From an uncultured Eubacteriales bacterium (GTDB taxonomy: Bacteria > Bacillota > Clostridia > Oscillospirales > CAG-382), in NCBI GenBank assembly GCA_900554405.1, contig USHI01000087.1, positions 1 through 5,917 of the forward strand: a stretch of 5,917 bases of DNA, read 5' to 3'. Numbering within the stretch: the stretch's first letter is position 1; every line of letters starts with the position of its first letter. Below the pieces are notes generated by a model. The model was not told where the DNA came from and searched no databases. It was given only the letters and a program-made list of their open reading frames with translations. The position numbers were made by a program, and so were the translations under genes. Shown in pieces: positions 1 to 5,722 of this stretch.

Positions 1-1197
1 AACACCGATTCCGAGGAAAACCGGCTTTTGAGATACGCTTCGGATTACCTCCATTCGCTCGGGCTTAAATTCATCTGGATCCCCTATTACTGCGCGCGCG
101 GGTATTCAGTGTGGAATGAATTCGGATTCGATATCGCCTGTATGCAGCCCAACCTCTTCTGGGGCGAAAGCTATGCCGACGGCAGAGTAAAGAAAAGCTG
201 CGAGCTTTCCGCAAAATACGGCATGGGTATGGAGGTCGAGATCGACAACCGCGCCTTCGAAAGCACGGAATATTACAACCGCTATCTGGATTATCTCGAG
301 GGCGGGATGGACAACGGCGCCATGGATTCGATAAAAATGTATTACCAGGGCGCAAAGTACGGCACATACTATTATGCCTGTTACAGCAGGGATGCGCAGA
401 CACGCTCGATATATGATCTCACGTACCTTTACGCAAAACGCACGCTTACGCGCGCAGATATCACCTCGGCACGCGCCGGCGGCGGAAGCACCGGCGGGGA
501 TATCGAATGGGTATCCGTCGGCAGGAGCTATACCGCAACGAAGGCATATACGAACAGCTCTGCGGGTTATGCATCAGTTAGCGGCAGGGAGCTGACGGAC
601 GGCGTCTTTGCCACATCCGATCTCGGTACCGAATGGCACGCCTTCCATGTTTCCGCTGTTCAGCCGGACGGAACGTTCTTTGCCTGTATCGACCTTGGCA
701 GGCGCTATGATGCGCTGACAAATGTCACGGCGCAGTTTTATGTCGGCGGGAAATACGGGATCGGGCTTCCGCAGGATATAAAGCTTTATGCCTCCGACAA
801 CGGCACCGATTTTAATCTTGTCGGCACGCTTTCGCTCCCCAAAAAGGGTGCGTTTGTCGGGCAGGCTGCATATGGCGGAGCGCCCTTTGCCGCAAGGTAT
901 GTAAAGCTGGAATTCAAAAATGCTCAGGGCTTCAATTTCGTTTTCTGCTCCGAGATACTTGTCGGCAGAAGTGCCTCCGCACAGGCGGAATATATCGCGA
1001 AAAACCTCGGCGATGTCAACCTGGACGGCGCCATCGACAGTATTGACTATCTGTTCTGCAAAAGGATCGTGCTGGGTACATACACGCCCGGATATATCAA
1101 TCGCCTGCTGTGCGATGCGGACGGCAGCGGGGATGTGGATTCCGTGGATTATCTGCTGATAAAACGTCACGCTCTCGGCACATACCGTATCAGATAG
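1..1197 (+). CDS. Secreted DUF4855 / discoidin-like / dockerin type I protein (5' partial)
   Basis: The frame is open from base 1, so the gene begins upstream; 398 residues are visible. The TTG at 28 is an internal leucine, not a start. Residues 1 to about 150 resemble DUF4855: an IPYY motif (about 27-30), GFDIACMQPNLFW (42-54) and an EVEID stretch (78-82). Residues about 175-325 look like a beta-sandwich F5/8C (discoidin-like) module, with ELTDGVF near the front and ARYVKLEF near the end, preceded by a Gly/Ser-rich linker. Residues about 336-394 are a type I dockerin with two calcium-binding repeats, DVNLDGAIDSID and DADGSGDVDSVD, each followed by a KR-containing helix. From family knowledge, dockerins bind cohesins of scaffoldins outside the cell, and DUF4855 proteins often occur with polysaccharide degradation. 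The substrate and enzymatic activity are unknown. The signal peptide would lie in the missing part. A strong terminator follows the stop codon. Confidence 0.8.
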   Translation, partial: NTDSEENRLLRYASDYLHSLGLKFIWIPYYCARGYSVWNEFGFDIACMQPNLFWGESYADGRVKKSCELSAKYGMGMEVEIDNRAFESTEYYNRYLDYLEGGMDNGAMDSIKMYYQGAKYGTYYYACYSRDAQTRSIYDLTYLYAKRTLTRADITSARAGGGSTGGDIEWVSVGRSYTATKAYTNSSAGYASVSGRELTDGVFATSDLGTEWHAFHVSAVQPDGTFFACIDLGRRYDALTNVTAQFYVGGKYGIGLPQDIKLYASDNGTDFNLVGTLSLPKKGAFVGQAAYGGAPFAARYVKLEFKNAQGFNFVFCSEILVGRSASAQAEYIAKNLGDVNLDGAIDSIDYLFCKRIVLGTYTPGYINRLLCDADGSGDVDSVDYLLIKRHALGTYRIR

Positions 1198-1228
1198 CCG
1201 CCGCACGAAATATTCATAAACTTATCGC

Positions 1229-1272
1229 GCACAAACCGTTTCTTCGCCCGGAAGCAACGGTTTGTGCTTTTT
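1229..1272 (+). terminator. Strong intrinsic terminator after the dockerin gene
   Basis: GCACAAACCGTT (1229-1240) pairs perfectly with AACGGTTTGTGC (1256-1267). After one T/C mismatch the stem continues with CTTC (1242-1245) against GAAG (1251-1254), closing a 5-base loop. Five T residues follow (1268-1272). It starts 32 bases after the stop codon of the dockerin gene and should end that transcript. There is no T-tract on the other side, so it does not look bidirectional. Confidence 0.9.
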
Positions 1273-1285
1273 CATGCTCTTTATA

Positions 1286-1314
1286 CCGCCGTTGCGCCGG
1301 TTAACGCACGGCGG
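1286..1314 (+). other. GC-rich stem-loop between the two terminators
   Basis: CCGCCGT (1286-1292) pairs with ACGGCGG (1308-1314). With T1293 bulged, GCG (1294-1296) pairs with CGC (1305-1307), leaving an 8-base loop. No T-tract follows, so it is not itself a terminator. Its right arm could instead pair with an identical CCGCCGT at 1345-1351, which would disrupt the downstream terminator (see findings). Its role is unknown. Confidence 0.45.
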
Positions 1315-1343
1315 GATACCTTCGGAATCGAGCCGTTTCCCAC

Positions 1344-1371
1344 GCCGCCGTATCGACAGGGCGGCTTTTTT
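1344..1371 (+). terminator. Second intrinsic terminator-like hairpin
   Basis: GCCGCC (1344-1349) pairs with GGCGGC (1360-1365) across a 10-base loop, followed directly by six T residues (1366-1371). The stem is short but all G-C. It may be a backup for the terminator at 1229-1272, or the terminator arm of an attenuator-like structure. No gene lies between the two terminators. Confidence 0.7.
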
Positions 1372-1503
1372 GCGCCCGTTTTTTGCATTGCTCCGAAATT
1401 GCATTCCCGCGGTTCGGCTCAAAGTGGAGCGGTTTGTCGCAATCGGTTAGGCGAACGGATGTTTGTTGACATAATTACAAATTTTTCGGGCTCGTTCGTG
1501 CTG

Positions 1504-1527
1504 TTTCGACAGTAAATACGGTCGAAA
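1504..1527. repeat. Short perfect inverted repeat TTTCGAC / GTCGAAA
   Basis: TTTCGAC (1504-1510) and GTCGAAA (1521-1527) form perfect 7-base arms around a 10-base spacer, with arm centres 17 bases apart. No T-tract follows. It could be a regulator site or chance, and it lies about 105 bases upstream of the mraZ -35 element. Confidence 0.35.
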
Positions 1528-1542
1528 TATGAGATATTGCAA

Positions 1543-1575
1543 GGGTTTTCGCATTTGACAAAATGACGAAAGCCC
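1543..1575. other. Long 14-pair hairpin with GACA tetraloop, function unknown
   Basis: The 14 bases 1543-1556 pair with 1561-1575. From the outside in: GGG with CCC, one T-G wobble, TTTCG with CGAAA, a bulged A1566, then CATTT with AAATG. The loop is GACA (1557-1560). There is no T-tract on either strand, so it does not look like an intrinsic terminator. It ends 34 bases before the mraZ -35 hexamer, so a transcript from that promoter would not contain it. Confidence 0.55.
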
Positions 1576-1609
1576 CGCGTGCAGGTAAACAAAAACAGCG
1601 GGCGTGCTA

Positions 1610-1638
1610 TTGCTTTTGGTGCACACGATAGGTATAAT
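1610..1638 (+). promoter_or_regulatory. Sigma-A-type promoter for the mraZ operon
   Basis: The -35 hexamer TTGCTT (1610-1615) is separated by exactly 17 bases from a perfect TATAAT (1633-1638). Transcription would start near 1645, giving a leader of about 70 bases before the mraZ start at 1715. This is the best promoter match in the window and sits where a dcw-cluster promoter is expected. Confidence 0.8.
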
Positions 1639-1650
1639 AAAACCATAGTA

Positions 1651-1680
1651 GAGGCTAAAAGTGGGTTAAATAGGTTTGTA
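1651..1680 (+). promoter_or_regulatory. Candidate MraZ operator: three 10-base repeats
   Basis: GAGGCTAAAA, GTGGGTTAAA and TAGGTTTGTA follow one another without gaps, each with GG at positions 3-4. Aligned to the known MraZ box pattern (three TGGGN direct repeats with 5-base spacers in E. coli), the boxes are AGGCT (1652), TGGGT (1662) and AGGTT (1672), exactly 10 bases apart. They lie just after the predicted transcription start, where bound MraZ could block transcription of its own operon. Only the middle box matches TGGGN fully. The assignment is inferred from spacing and position. Confidence 0.55.
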
Positions 1681-1697
1681 ATCCCACAAAATGCCGC

Positions 1698-1706
1698 GGA
1701 AAGGAG
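1698..1706 (+). promoter_or_regulatory. Ribosome binding site that fixes the mraZ start
   Basis: GGAAAGGAG ends 8 bases before the ATG at 1715. It lies inside the frame that would begin at the earlier ATG (1691), which itself has no such site. This supports initiation at 1715. Confidence 0.85.
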
Positions 1707-1714
1707 TGTGCTTC

Positions 1715-2134
1715 ATGTTTTACGGTGAATATCGCCATACCATCGATGCAAAAGGGCGTGTGTTCATTCCCGCAAAGCTTCGCGAAAAGCTCGGCGCGGA
1801 ATTCATGCTCGCAAGGGGCTTCGAGAAGTGTATATGCATTTACCCCAACGATGAATGGGAACGTTTCACCGAAAAGCTCAGCACGCTTCCGATGGCAAGG
1901 GATATGAAGCTTATCCGCTACTTCAATTCCGGCGCGAGCGATACGACGGCGGACGCGCAGGGGCGCGTTACCGTTCCGCAGAGCCTGCGTGATTTCGCGG
2001 AGCTCGGCAAGGATGTCGTCATCGTCGGCAACCGCACTCATCTGGAGGTTTGGTCGGCGGAAAACTGGGCAAAGGAACAGGCAAGCATCACTGCCGCGGA
2101 TGTCGAAAGTGCTTTGATCGAGCTGGGGTTCTGA
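1715..2134 (+). CDS. mraZ: Transcriptional regulator MraZ
   Basis: This 139-residue protein is close to the usual MraZ length of about 140-150. It has the two tandem SpoVT/AbrB-like half-domains of the family: the first carries DAKGRVFIPAKLR (residues 11-23) and the second DAQGRVTVPQSLR (80-92), both fitting DxxGRxxxPxxxR. From family knowledge, MraZ forms ring-like oligomers, binds repeats in front of its own gene, and represses the division and cell wall operon. The ATG at 1715 is preferred over the in-frame ATG at 1691 because of the AAGGAG site and because the protein then begins MFYGEYRHTID, as family members do. It is the first gene of the operon, and its stop codon is separated from the next start by one base. 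The repeats at 1651-1680 may be its own operator. Confidence 0.96.
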   Translation: MFYGEYRHTIDAKGRVFIPAKLREKLGAEFMLARGFEKCICIYPNDEWERFTEKLSTLPMARDMKLIRYFNSGASDTTADAQGRVTVPQSLRDFAELGKDVVIVGNRTHLEVWSAENWAKEQASITAADVESALIELGF

Positions 2135-2135
2135 T

Positions 2136-3065
2136 ATGGAATATTCGCATTTTCCCGTTATGCTCGATGAAACCGTTTCGGCGCTCGATGTCGTTCCGGA
2201 CGGAATATACGTCGATTGCACGCTCGGCGGGGCGGGGCATACAAAGGAAATACTTTCGCGCCTTTCGCAAAACGGCAGGGTGATCGGGATCGACCGGGAT
2301 GCTTCGGCGCTCGAAAACGCAAAAAACACGGTCAAGGACGAACGCCTTATCACCGTGCACGATAACTTCTGCAATATCGCTTACATCCTCTCTTCGCTCG
2401 GATACGAAGCCGTGGACGGGATAATAGCCGACCTGGGCGTTTCGTCACATCAGCTCGATACCGCGTCGCGCGGGTTTTCCTATATGCAGGATGCACCGCT
2501 CGATATGCGTATGGATACCTCGGCGGCGCTTACTGCGTATGACGTTGTCAATAACTATTCCGAACGCGAGCTTGCACGCATACTCGATATTTACGGCGAG
2601 GAGCGCTTCGCTTCGCGGATAGCTTCACGCATCCTTGCCGCGCGTGAAGCCGAACCGATAAAAACCACGCTCGGGCTTGCATCGGTGATCGAAAGCGCGA
2701 TCCCCGCGAAATTCCGGCACGAGGGCGGCCACCCCGCAAAGCGCAGCTTTCAGGCGATACGCATCGAGGTGAACGGGGAACTGGACTGTATCCCGAAGCT
2801 TATTGATGAGGGTATACCGAAGCTCAGAAGCGGCGGGAGAATGGCTGTGATAACCTTCCATTCACTGGAGGACCGGCTGGTGAAAAACGCGTTCAGAACG
2901 CTCGAAAACCCCTGCACCTGCCCGAAGGATATACCGGTATGTGTCTGCGGGAAAAAGCCGGTCGTGCGCGTTATAACACGCAAACCGATACTGCCCGGTG
3001 CGCGGGAGCTCGAAATAAACACAAGATCGCACAGCGCAAAGCTGCGTGTGTGCGAAAAGCTTTGA
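2136..3065 (+). CDS. rsmH: 16S rRNA (cytosine(1402)-N(4))-methyltransferase RsmH
   Basis: This full-length 309-residue protein uses S-adenosylmethionine to methylate N4 of C1402 in the 16S rRNA decoding centre. Motifs in order are HFPVMLDE (residues 5-12), the SAM-binding loop DCTLGGAGHT (27-36), GIDRD (51-55), ADLGVSSHQLD (98-108), the RGFSY...PLDMRMD block (112-127), FQAIRIEVNGEL (205-216), VITFHSLEDRLVK (238-250) and the C-terminal RSHSAKLRV (297-305). A CxC...CxC cluster (260-271) is common in Firmicutes members. The ATG begins one base after the mraZ stop, with GGGG seven bases upstream inside mraZ, so the two genes are probably translationally coupled. No key residue appears to be missing. 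Confidence 0.97.
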   Translation: MEYSHFPVMLDETVSALDVVPDGIYVDCTLGGAGHTKEILSRLSQNGRVIGIDRDASALENAKNTVKDERLITVHDNFCNIAYILSSLGYEAVDGIIADLGVSSHQLDTASRGFSYMQDAPLDMRMDTSAALTAYDVVNNYSERELARILDIYGEERFASRIASRILAAREAEPIKTTLGLASVIESAIPAKFRHEGGHPAKRSFQAIRIEVNGELDCIPKLIDEGIPKLRSGGRMAVITFHSLEDRLVKNAFRTLENPCTCPKDIPVCVCGKKPVVRVITRKPILPGARELEINTRSHSAKLRVCEKL

Positions 3066-3105
3066 AAAACGATATTATCACGACAATATAAAGAGGGAAA
3101 AGAAA

Positions 3106-3651
3106 ATGGAAGAAAAAAAGAAAATGCACGCAAGCGGAAACCGTACAGGCGCGAATAACCGCGCAATGACGGTAAAATCGGTGAAATCTGTCGAAAAACG
3201 CCGCGCAGCCGGTACAAACGCCGCGGCTTTACATACCGTTCGTGCGCCGCGTGTCGTGAACGTGAAAAAGCAGGATAAAACCCCGTTCCCGTGGTCGGTC
3301 ATCGTTACCGCAGTTATTTTCACCGCGCTTTTCCTCTTTATGATGATGAACTATGCCGAGGTGGATAAATACCGCAGCGAGATAAACGAGCTCGATAACA
3401 AGATCGCAACCATGCAGAAGACACAGGCGACTCTTGAAGAGGATTTCGAAAAGAAGATCAACATAAACGATATCCAGGATTATGCCGAAAACGAGCTCGG
3501 CATGGTAAAGAAAAGCACGCTTCGCTCGCACGTTATCACCATCGACCAGCAGGATAAAAGCCTGAAAAACGAGTATGACGACGGTGAAGAAGGCGGGTTC
3601 GGGTATCTGCTTGCCGGTATCGGCGAGGTCATACGCGATTTCGCGAAATAA
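3106..3651 (+). CDS. ftsL: FtsL/DivIC-type cell division protein
   Basis: This 181-residue bitopic membrane protein has a long basic cytoplasmic tail (1-62), one hydrophobic segment (about 63-82, from SVIVTAVIFTALFLF), then an extracytoplasmic stretch of heptad-like character (about 84-118). After it comes NDIQDYAENELGMVKK (121-136), which resembles the conserved A..LGM motif of FtsL/DivIC proteins. An acidic stretch and a hydrophobic end (165-181) follow. In the family, FtsL with DivIB/FtsQ and DivIC/FtsB activates the septal synthase. Position between rsmH and a class B penicillin-binding protein is the classic ftsL place, and the gene is short and poorly conserved, so context carries much of the call. 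The ATG at 3106 has GAGGG eight bases upstream. The earlier in-frame ATG at 3046 overlaps rsmH and lacks a comparable site. Confidence 0.82.
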   Translation: MEEKKKMHASGNRTGANNRAMTVKSVKSVEKRRAAGTNAAALHTVRAPRVVNVKKQDKTPFPWSVIVTAVIFTALFLFMMMNYAEVDKYRSEINELDNKIATMQKTQATLEEDFEKKININDIQDYAENELGMVKKSTLRSHVITIDQQDKSLKNEYDDGEEGGFGYLLAGIGEVIRDFAK

Positions 3652-3701
3652 TTCACCGAAAATTAACAAAACACCGACCGCGATGTGGTAGGATAGACAG
3701 G

Positions 3702-3707
3702 TATAAA
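3702..3707 (+). promoter_or_regulatory. Possible weak -10 element before the penicillin-binding protein gene
   Basis: TATAAA sits in the context AGGTATAAAAT, similar to the AGGTATAATAA around the mraZ -10. No recognisable -35 hexamer lies 16-18 bases upstream, so this is a weak candidate for an internal promoter in the 145-base gap after ftsL. Confidence 0.25.
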
Positions 3708-3733
3708 ATCCCGCGCGGAAAGATATATTTTTA

Positions 3734-3770
3734 CAAAAGGGTAACGAGGTATATTCTCTTTACCCGTTTG
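3734..3770 (+). other. Stem-loop in the ftsL-pbp gap
   Basis: CAAA (3734-3737) pairs with TTTG (3767-3770), and after an A/G mismatch GGGTAA (3739-3744) pairs with TTACCC (3760-3765). A small inner GAG/CTC stem (3746-3748 with 3756-3758) is possible. The following bases are only moderately T-rich, so it is at best a leaky terminator. It ends 8 bases before the ribosome binding site of the next gene and could affect its translation. Confidence 0.4.
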
Positions 3771-3796
3771 TCTTATTCAAAGGAGCAAATCACCGA

Positions 3797-5704
3797 ATGT
3801 CGAACCGGGAACCGAAACCGAAAAACAGCACGACATCACGCATAACCGCCGTCAGGGGCAGGGTGCTGCTTATCGCCGTGCTTGTCTGTATGCTCGCGCT
3901 GTGCGCGCGTTTTGCATATCTCCAGGTGTTCGACCCGAACGATTACCGTATCGCCGCGCTCGATCAGTATACGAACTCCGTCACGATCCCCGCTAAACGC
4001 GGCACGATATATGCATCGGACGGAACGACCGAGCTTGCGACCAGTGCGACCGTTTATAATTGCTTTATTTCGCCCGTCGATCTCGATGAGGATGACGCGC
4101 TTCTGAACAAGATCGCTACGGAGCTTTCCGCCATACTTGATGTGGATAAGGAAACCGTCGTTTCGAAAGGGAAGAAGACAAAATCCAAATATCAGATTAT
4201 CAAAAAATTCCTCACCGATACCGAGGAAACCGCCGTGCGCAACCTTATCAAGGAAAATTCCCAAAGCACGGCAAATACGTCGCTTGCCTCCGGAAGCAGC
4301 ATTGCCTATTCCAAAATAATCCATCTGGAGGAAACGACAAAAAGATATTACCGCTACGGCAGCCTTGCCGCGCAGCTTATCGGCTTTACCGGCACGGACA
4401 ATCAGGGGCTAACCGGTATCGAGGCGAATTACAACGAATACCTTGCCGGCGTGAACGGCAAATCCGTGAAGGCGGCGGATGCCTACGGCAACGAGCTTGA
4501 AACCGGTGTCGGTTCAAGCTATATCCCCGCGACGGACGGGCTGAATATCGTCACGACGATCGATTGGTCGGTGCAGAACAGTGTCGAAAAGTATATCAAG
4601 CAGGCATATGAGGAGCACAAACCTAACGGCCGCGTTGAATGTATCGTGATGAATGTCACGAACGGCGAAATACTTGCCTCCGCGATATATCCCTCCTACG
4701 ACCTGAACAATTACAGCGATTTGAACGAGGAATATCAGAAGCTGTACGATCTGTTTATCGGTACGGAGGAGGAACGCGCCGATTACAAAAAGAAGCTCAT
4801 GTACGAGATGTGGAACAACACGCTTGTTACGCAGACATACGAGCCCGGTTCCACCTTCAAGATGATCACCGCCATCGCCGGTCTGGAGGAGGAGATCATC
4901 ACCCCCACCACCATCATCAAGGACCTGGGCGTGTATACCTACTACTCCAGCCCCCAGCCCAAGTGCTGGATCTGGCGTCAGGCGGGTATGACCCACGGGC
5001 GTATCAACGTCAGTCAGGCCATCGTGGATTCCTGCAACTACTTCTTCTATGAGGTGGGGCGGCTGACGGGCATACAGAAGCTGGACGAATACGCTACCGC
5101 GCTGGGGCTGGGACGCTCCACCGGCATTGAGATCGGCGACGCCAGCGGCGTGCTGGCGTCCCCGGAGTGGGCGGAGAGCCATGACCGGAAATGGACGGAC
5201 GGTCAGACCATCACCGCCGCCATCGGGCAGTCCTACAACCTGTTCACGCCTTTGCAGCTGGCGAACTACGTGGCTACGCTGGTTTCCGGCGGGGAGCACT
5301 ACGAGGCGCATCTGCTGAAAAGCGTTAAATCTTACGATAATTTGCGAATTATCGGACTTTACGACAAGGGAATGTTGAATGACATGAACCTGTCGGATTC
5401 CACCATGGCGGCGGTGACCAAGGGTATGCACGACCTGACCCACGACTCCCTTGCCGGGGCGTTCTCCCGCTGCGTGGTAGAGGCGGGAGCCAAGACCGGC
5501 TCGGCGCAGGTGGGCACCGACATCGCCAACGGCACGCTGGTGGTCTACGCGCCCTATGACGACCCGGAGATCGCCATCTCCCTGGTGGTGGAGAAGGGCG
5601 GCAGCGGCAGCCTGCTGGCGAACGCCGCCGTGGACATTATCAACGCATGGTTCACTCGCGGCGGCGACACGGCTTCCGCCGGGGAGAACACACTTTTGCA
5701 GTGA
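3797..5704 (+). CDS. Class B penicillin-binding protein, apparent FtsI/SpoVD-MrdA hybrid
   Basis: This intact 635-residue D,D-transpeptidase would cross-link peptidoglycan outside the membrane. It has a basic N-terminus, one membrane anchor (about 22-42), a PBP-dimer domain starting at KRGTIYASDG (67-76) with GLTGIEANYNEYL (204-216), and a transpeptidase domain with STFK (nucleophile S352, K355), SCN (412-414) and KTGS (566-569). All three catalytic motifs are present. The part up to about residue 350 resembles FtsI/SpoVD and fits its place after ftsL. From about 355 on, features such as KCWIW, SCNYFFYEVGR, TGIEI, NLFTPLQLANY and AHLLKSV resemble Clostridia PBP2/MrdA. Codon use changes at the same place: counting 73 codons on each side of 4841, G/C at third positions rises from 50 to 64. 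AAAGGAG lies 11 bases before the ATG. No gene symbol is given because the two halves point to different paralogues. Confidence 0.9.
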   Translation: MSNREPKPKNSTTSRITAVRGRVLLIAVLVCMLALCARFAYLQVFDPNDYRIAALDQYTNSVTIPAKRGTIYASDGTTELATSATVYNCFISPVDLDEDDALLNKIATELSAILDVDKETVVSKGKKTKSKYQIIKKFLTDTEETAVRNLIKENSQSTANTSLASGSSIAYSKIIHLEETTKRYYRYGSLAAQLIGFTGTDNQGLTGIEANYNEYLAGVNGKSVKAADAYGNELETGVGSSYIPATDGLNIVTTIDWSVQNSVEKYIKQAYEEHKPNGRVECIVMNVTNGEILASAIYPSYDLNNYSDLNEEYQKLYDLFIGTEEERADYKKKLMYEMWNNTLVTQTYEPGSTFKMITAIAGLEEEIITPTTIIKDLGVYTYYSSPQPKCWIWRQAGMTHGRINVSQAIVDSCNYFFYEVGRLTGIQKLDEYATALGLGRSTGIEIGDASGVLASPEWAESHDRKWTDGQTITAAIGQSYNLFTPLQLANYVATLVSGGEHYEAHLLKSVKSYDNLRIIGLYDKGMLNDMNLSDSTMAAVTKGMHDLTHDSLAGAFSRCVVEAGAKTGSAQVGTDIANGTLVVYAPYDDPEIAISLVVEKGGSGSLLANAAVDIINAWFTRGGDTASAGENTLLQ

Positions 5705-5722
5705 AGGACACAAGAGAGACAC

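Larger units (their letters stand above)
1372..1609. other. Non-coding stretch upstream of the mraZ promoter
   Basis: I see no gene with a plausible start, ribosome binding site or recognisable product here. The stretch is more AT-rich in its second half. It contains a 7-base inverted repeat (1504-1527) and a long hairpin (1543-1575). Two TTGACA hexamers (1466-1471 and 1555-1560) have no acceptable -10 element at normal spacing. Confidence 0.6.

Noticed and set aside
28..30. TTG as the start of the DUF4855 gene
   Set aside because: The same frame is open to base 1 and encodes sequence that continues the domain. No ribosome binding site precedes it, so the gene is 5' truncated by the window.
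574..1206. 210-codon open frame on the minus strand under the dockerin gene
   Set aside because: The + strand encodes clear discoidin-like and dockerin sequence here. The antisense protein shows no recognisable domain.
1222..1422. 66-codon minus-strand frame in the intergenic region
   Set aside because: It runs through two terminator hairpins and has no ribosome binding site or recognisable sequence.
1466..1471. TTGACA as a -35 element (and a second TTGACA at 1555-1560)
   Set aside because: Neither has a TATAAT-like hexamer 16-18 bases downstream. The second is part of the loop of the 1543-1575 hairpin.
1691..1693. Upstream in-frame ATG for mraZ
   Set aside because: It would add eight residues encoded across the AAGGAG site itself. 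MraZ proteins normally begin with the MFYGEYRHTID-type sequence at 1715.
1655..2374. 239-codon open frame on the minus strand across mraZ and rsmH
   Set aside because: It is fully antisense to two well-recognised genes, overlaps their promoter-proximal leader and resembles no known family.
3046..3048. Upstream in-frame ATG for ftsL
   Set aside because: It overlaps the end of rsmH. The ATG at 3106 has a properly spaced GAGGG.
4639..5052. 137-codon + strand frame with a His-rich stretch
   Set aside because: The His run is an out-of-frame reading of repeated ATC/ACC codons in the transpeptidase gene. It is not a metal-binding protein.
4514..5722. 402-codon open frame on the minus strand
   Set aside because: It lies opposite a clear penicillin-binding protein. 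It is a by-product of GC-rich codons, has low-complexity Gly/Val/His-rich content and no recognisable motif.
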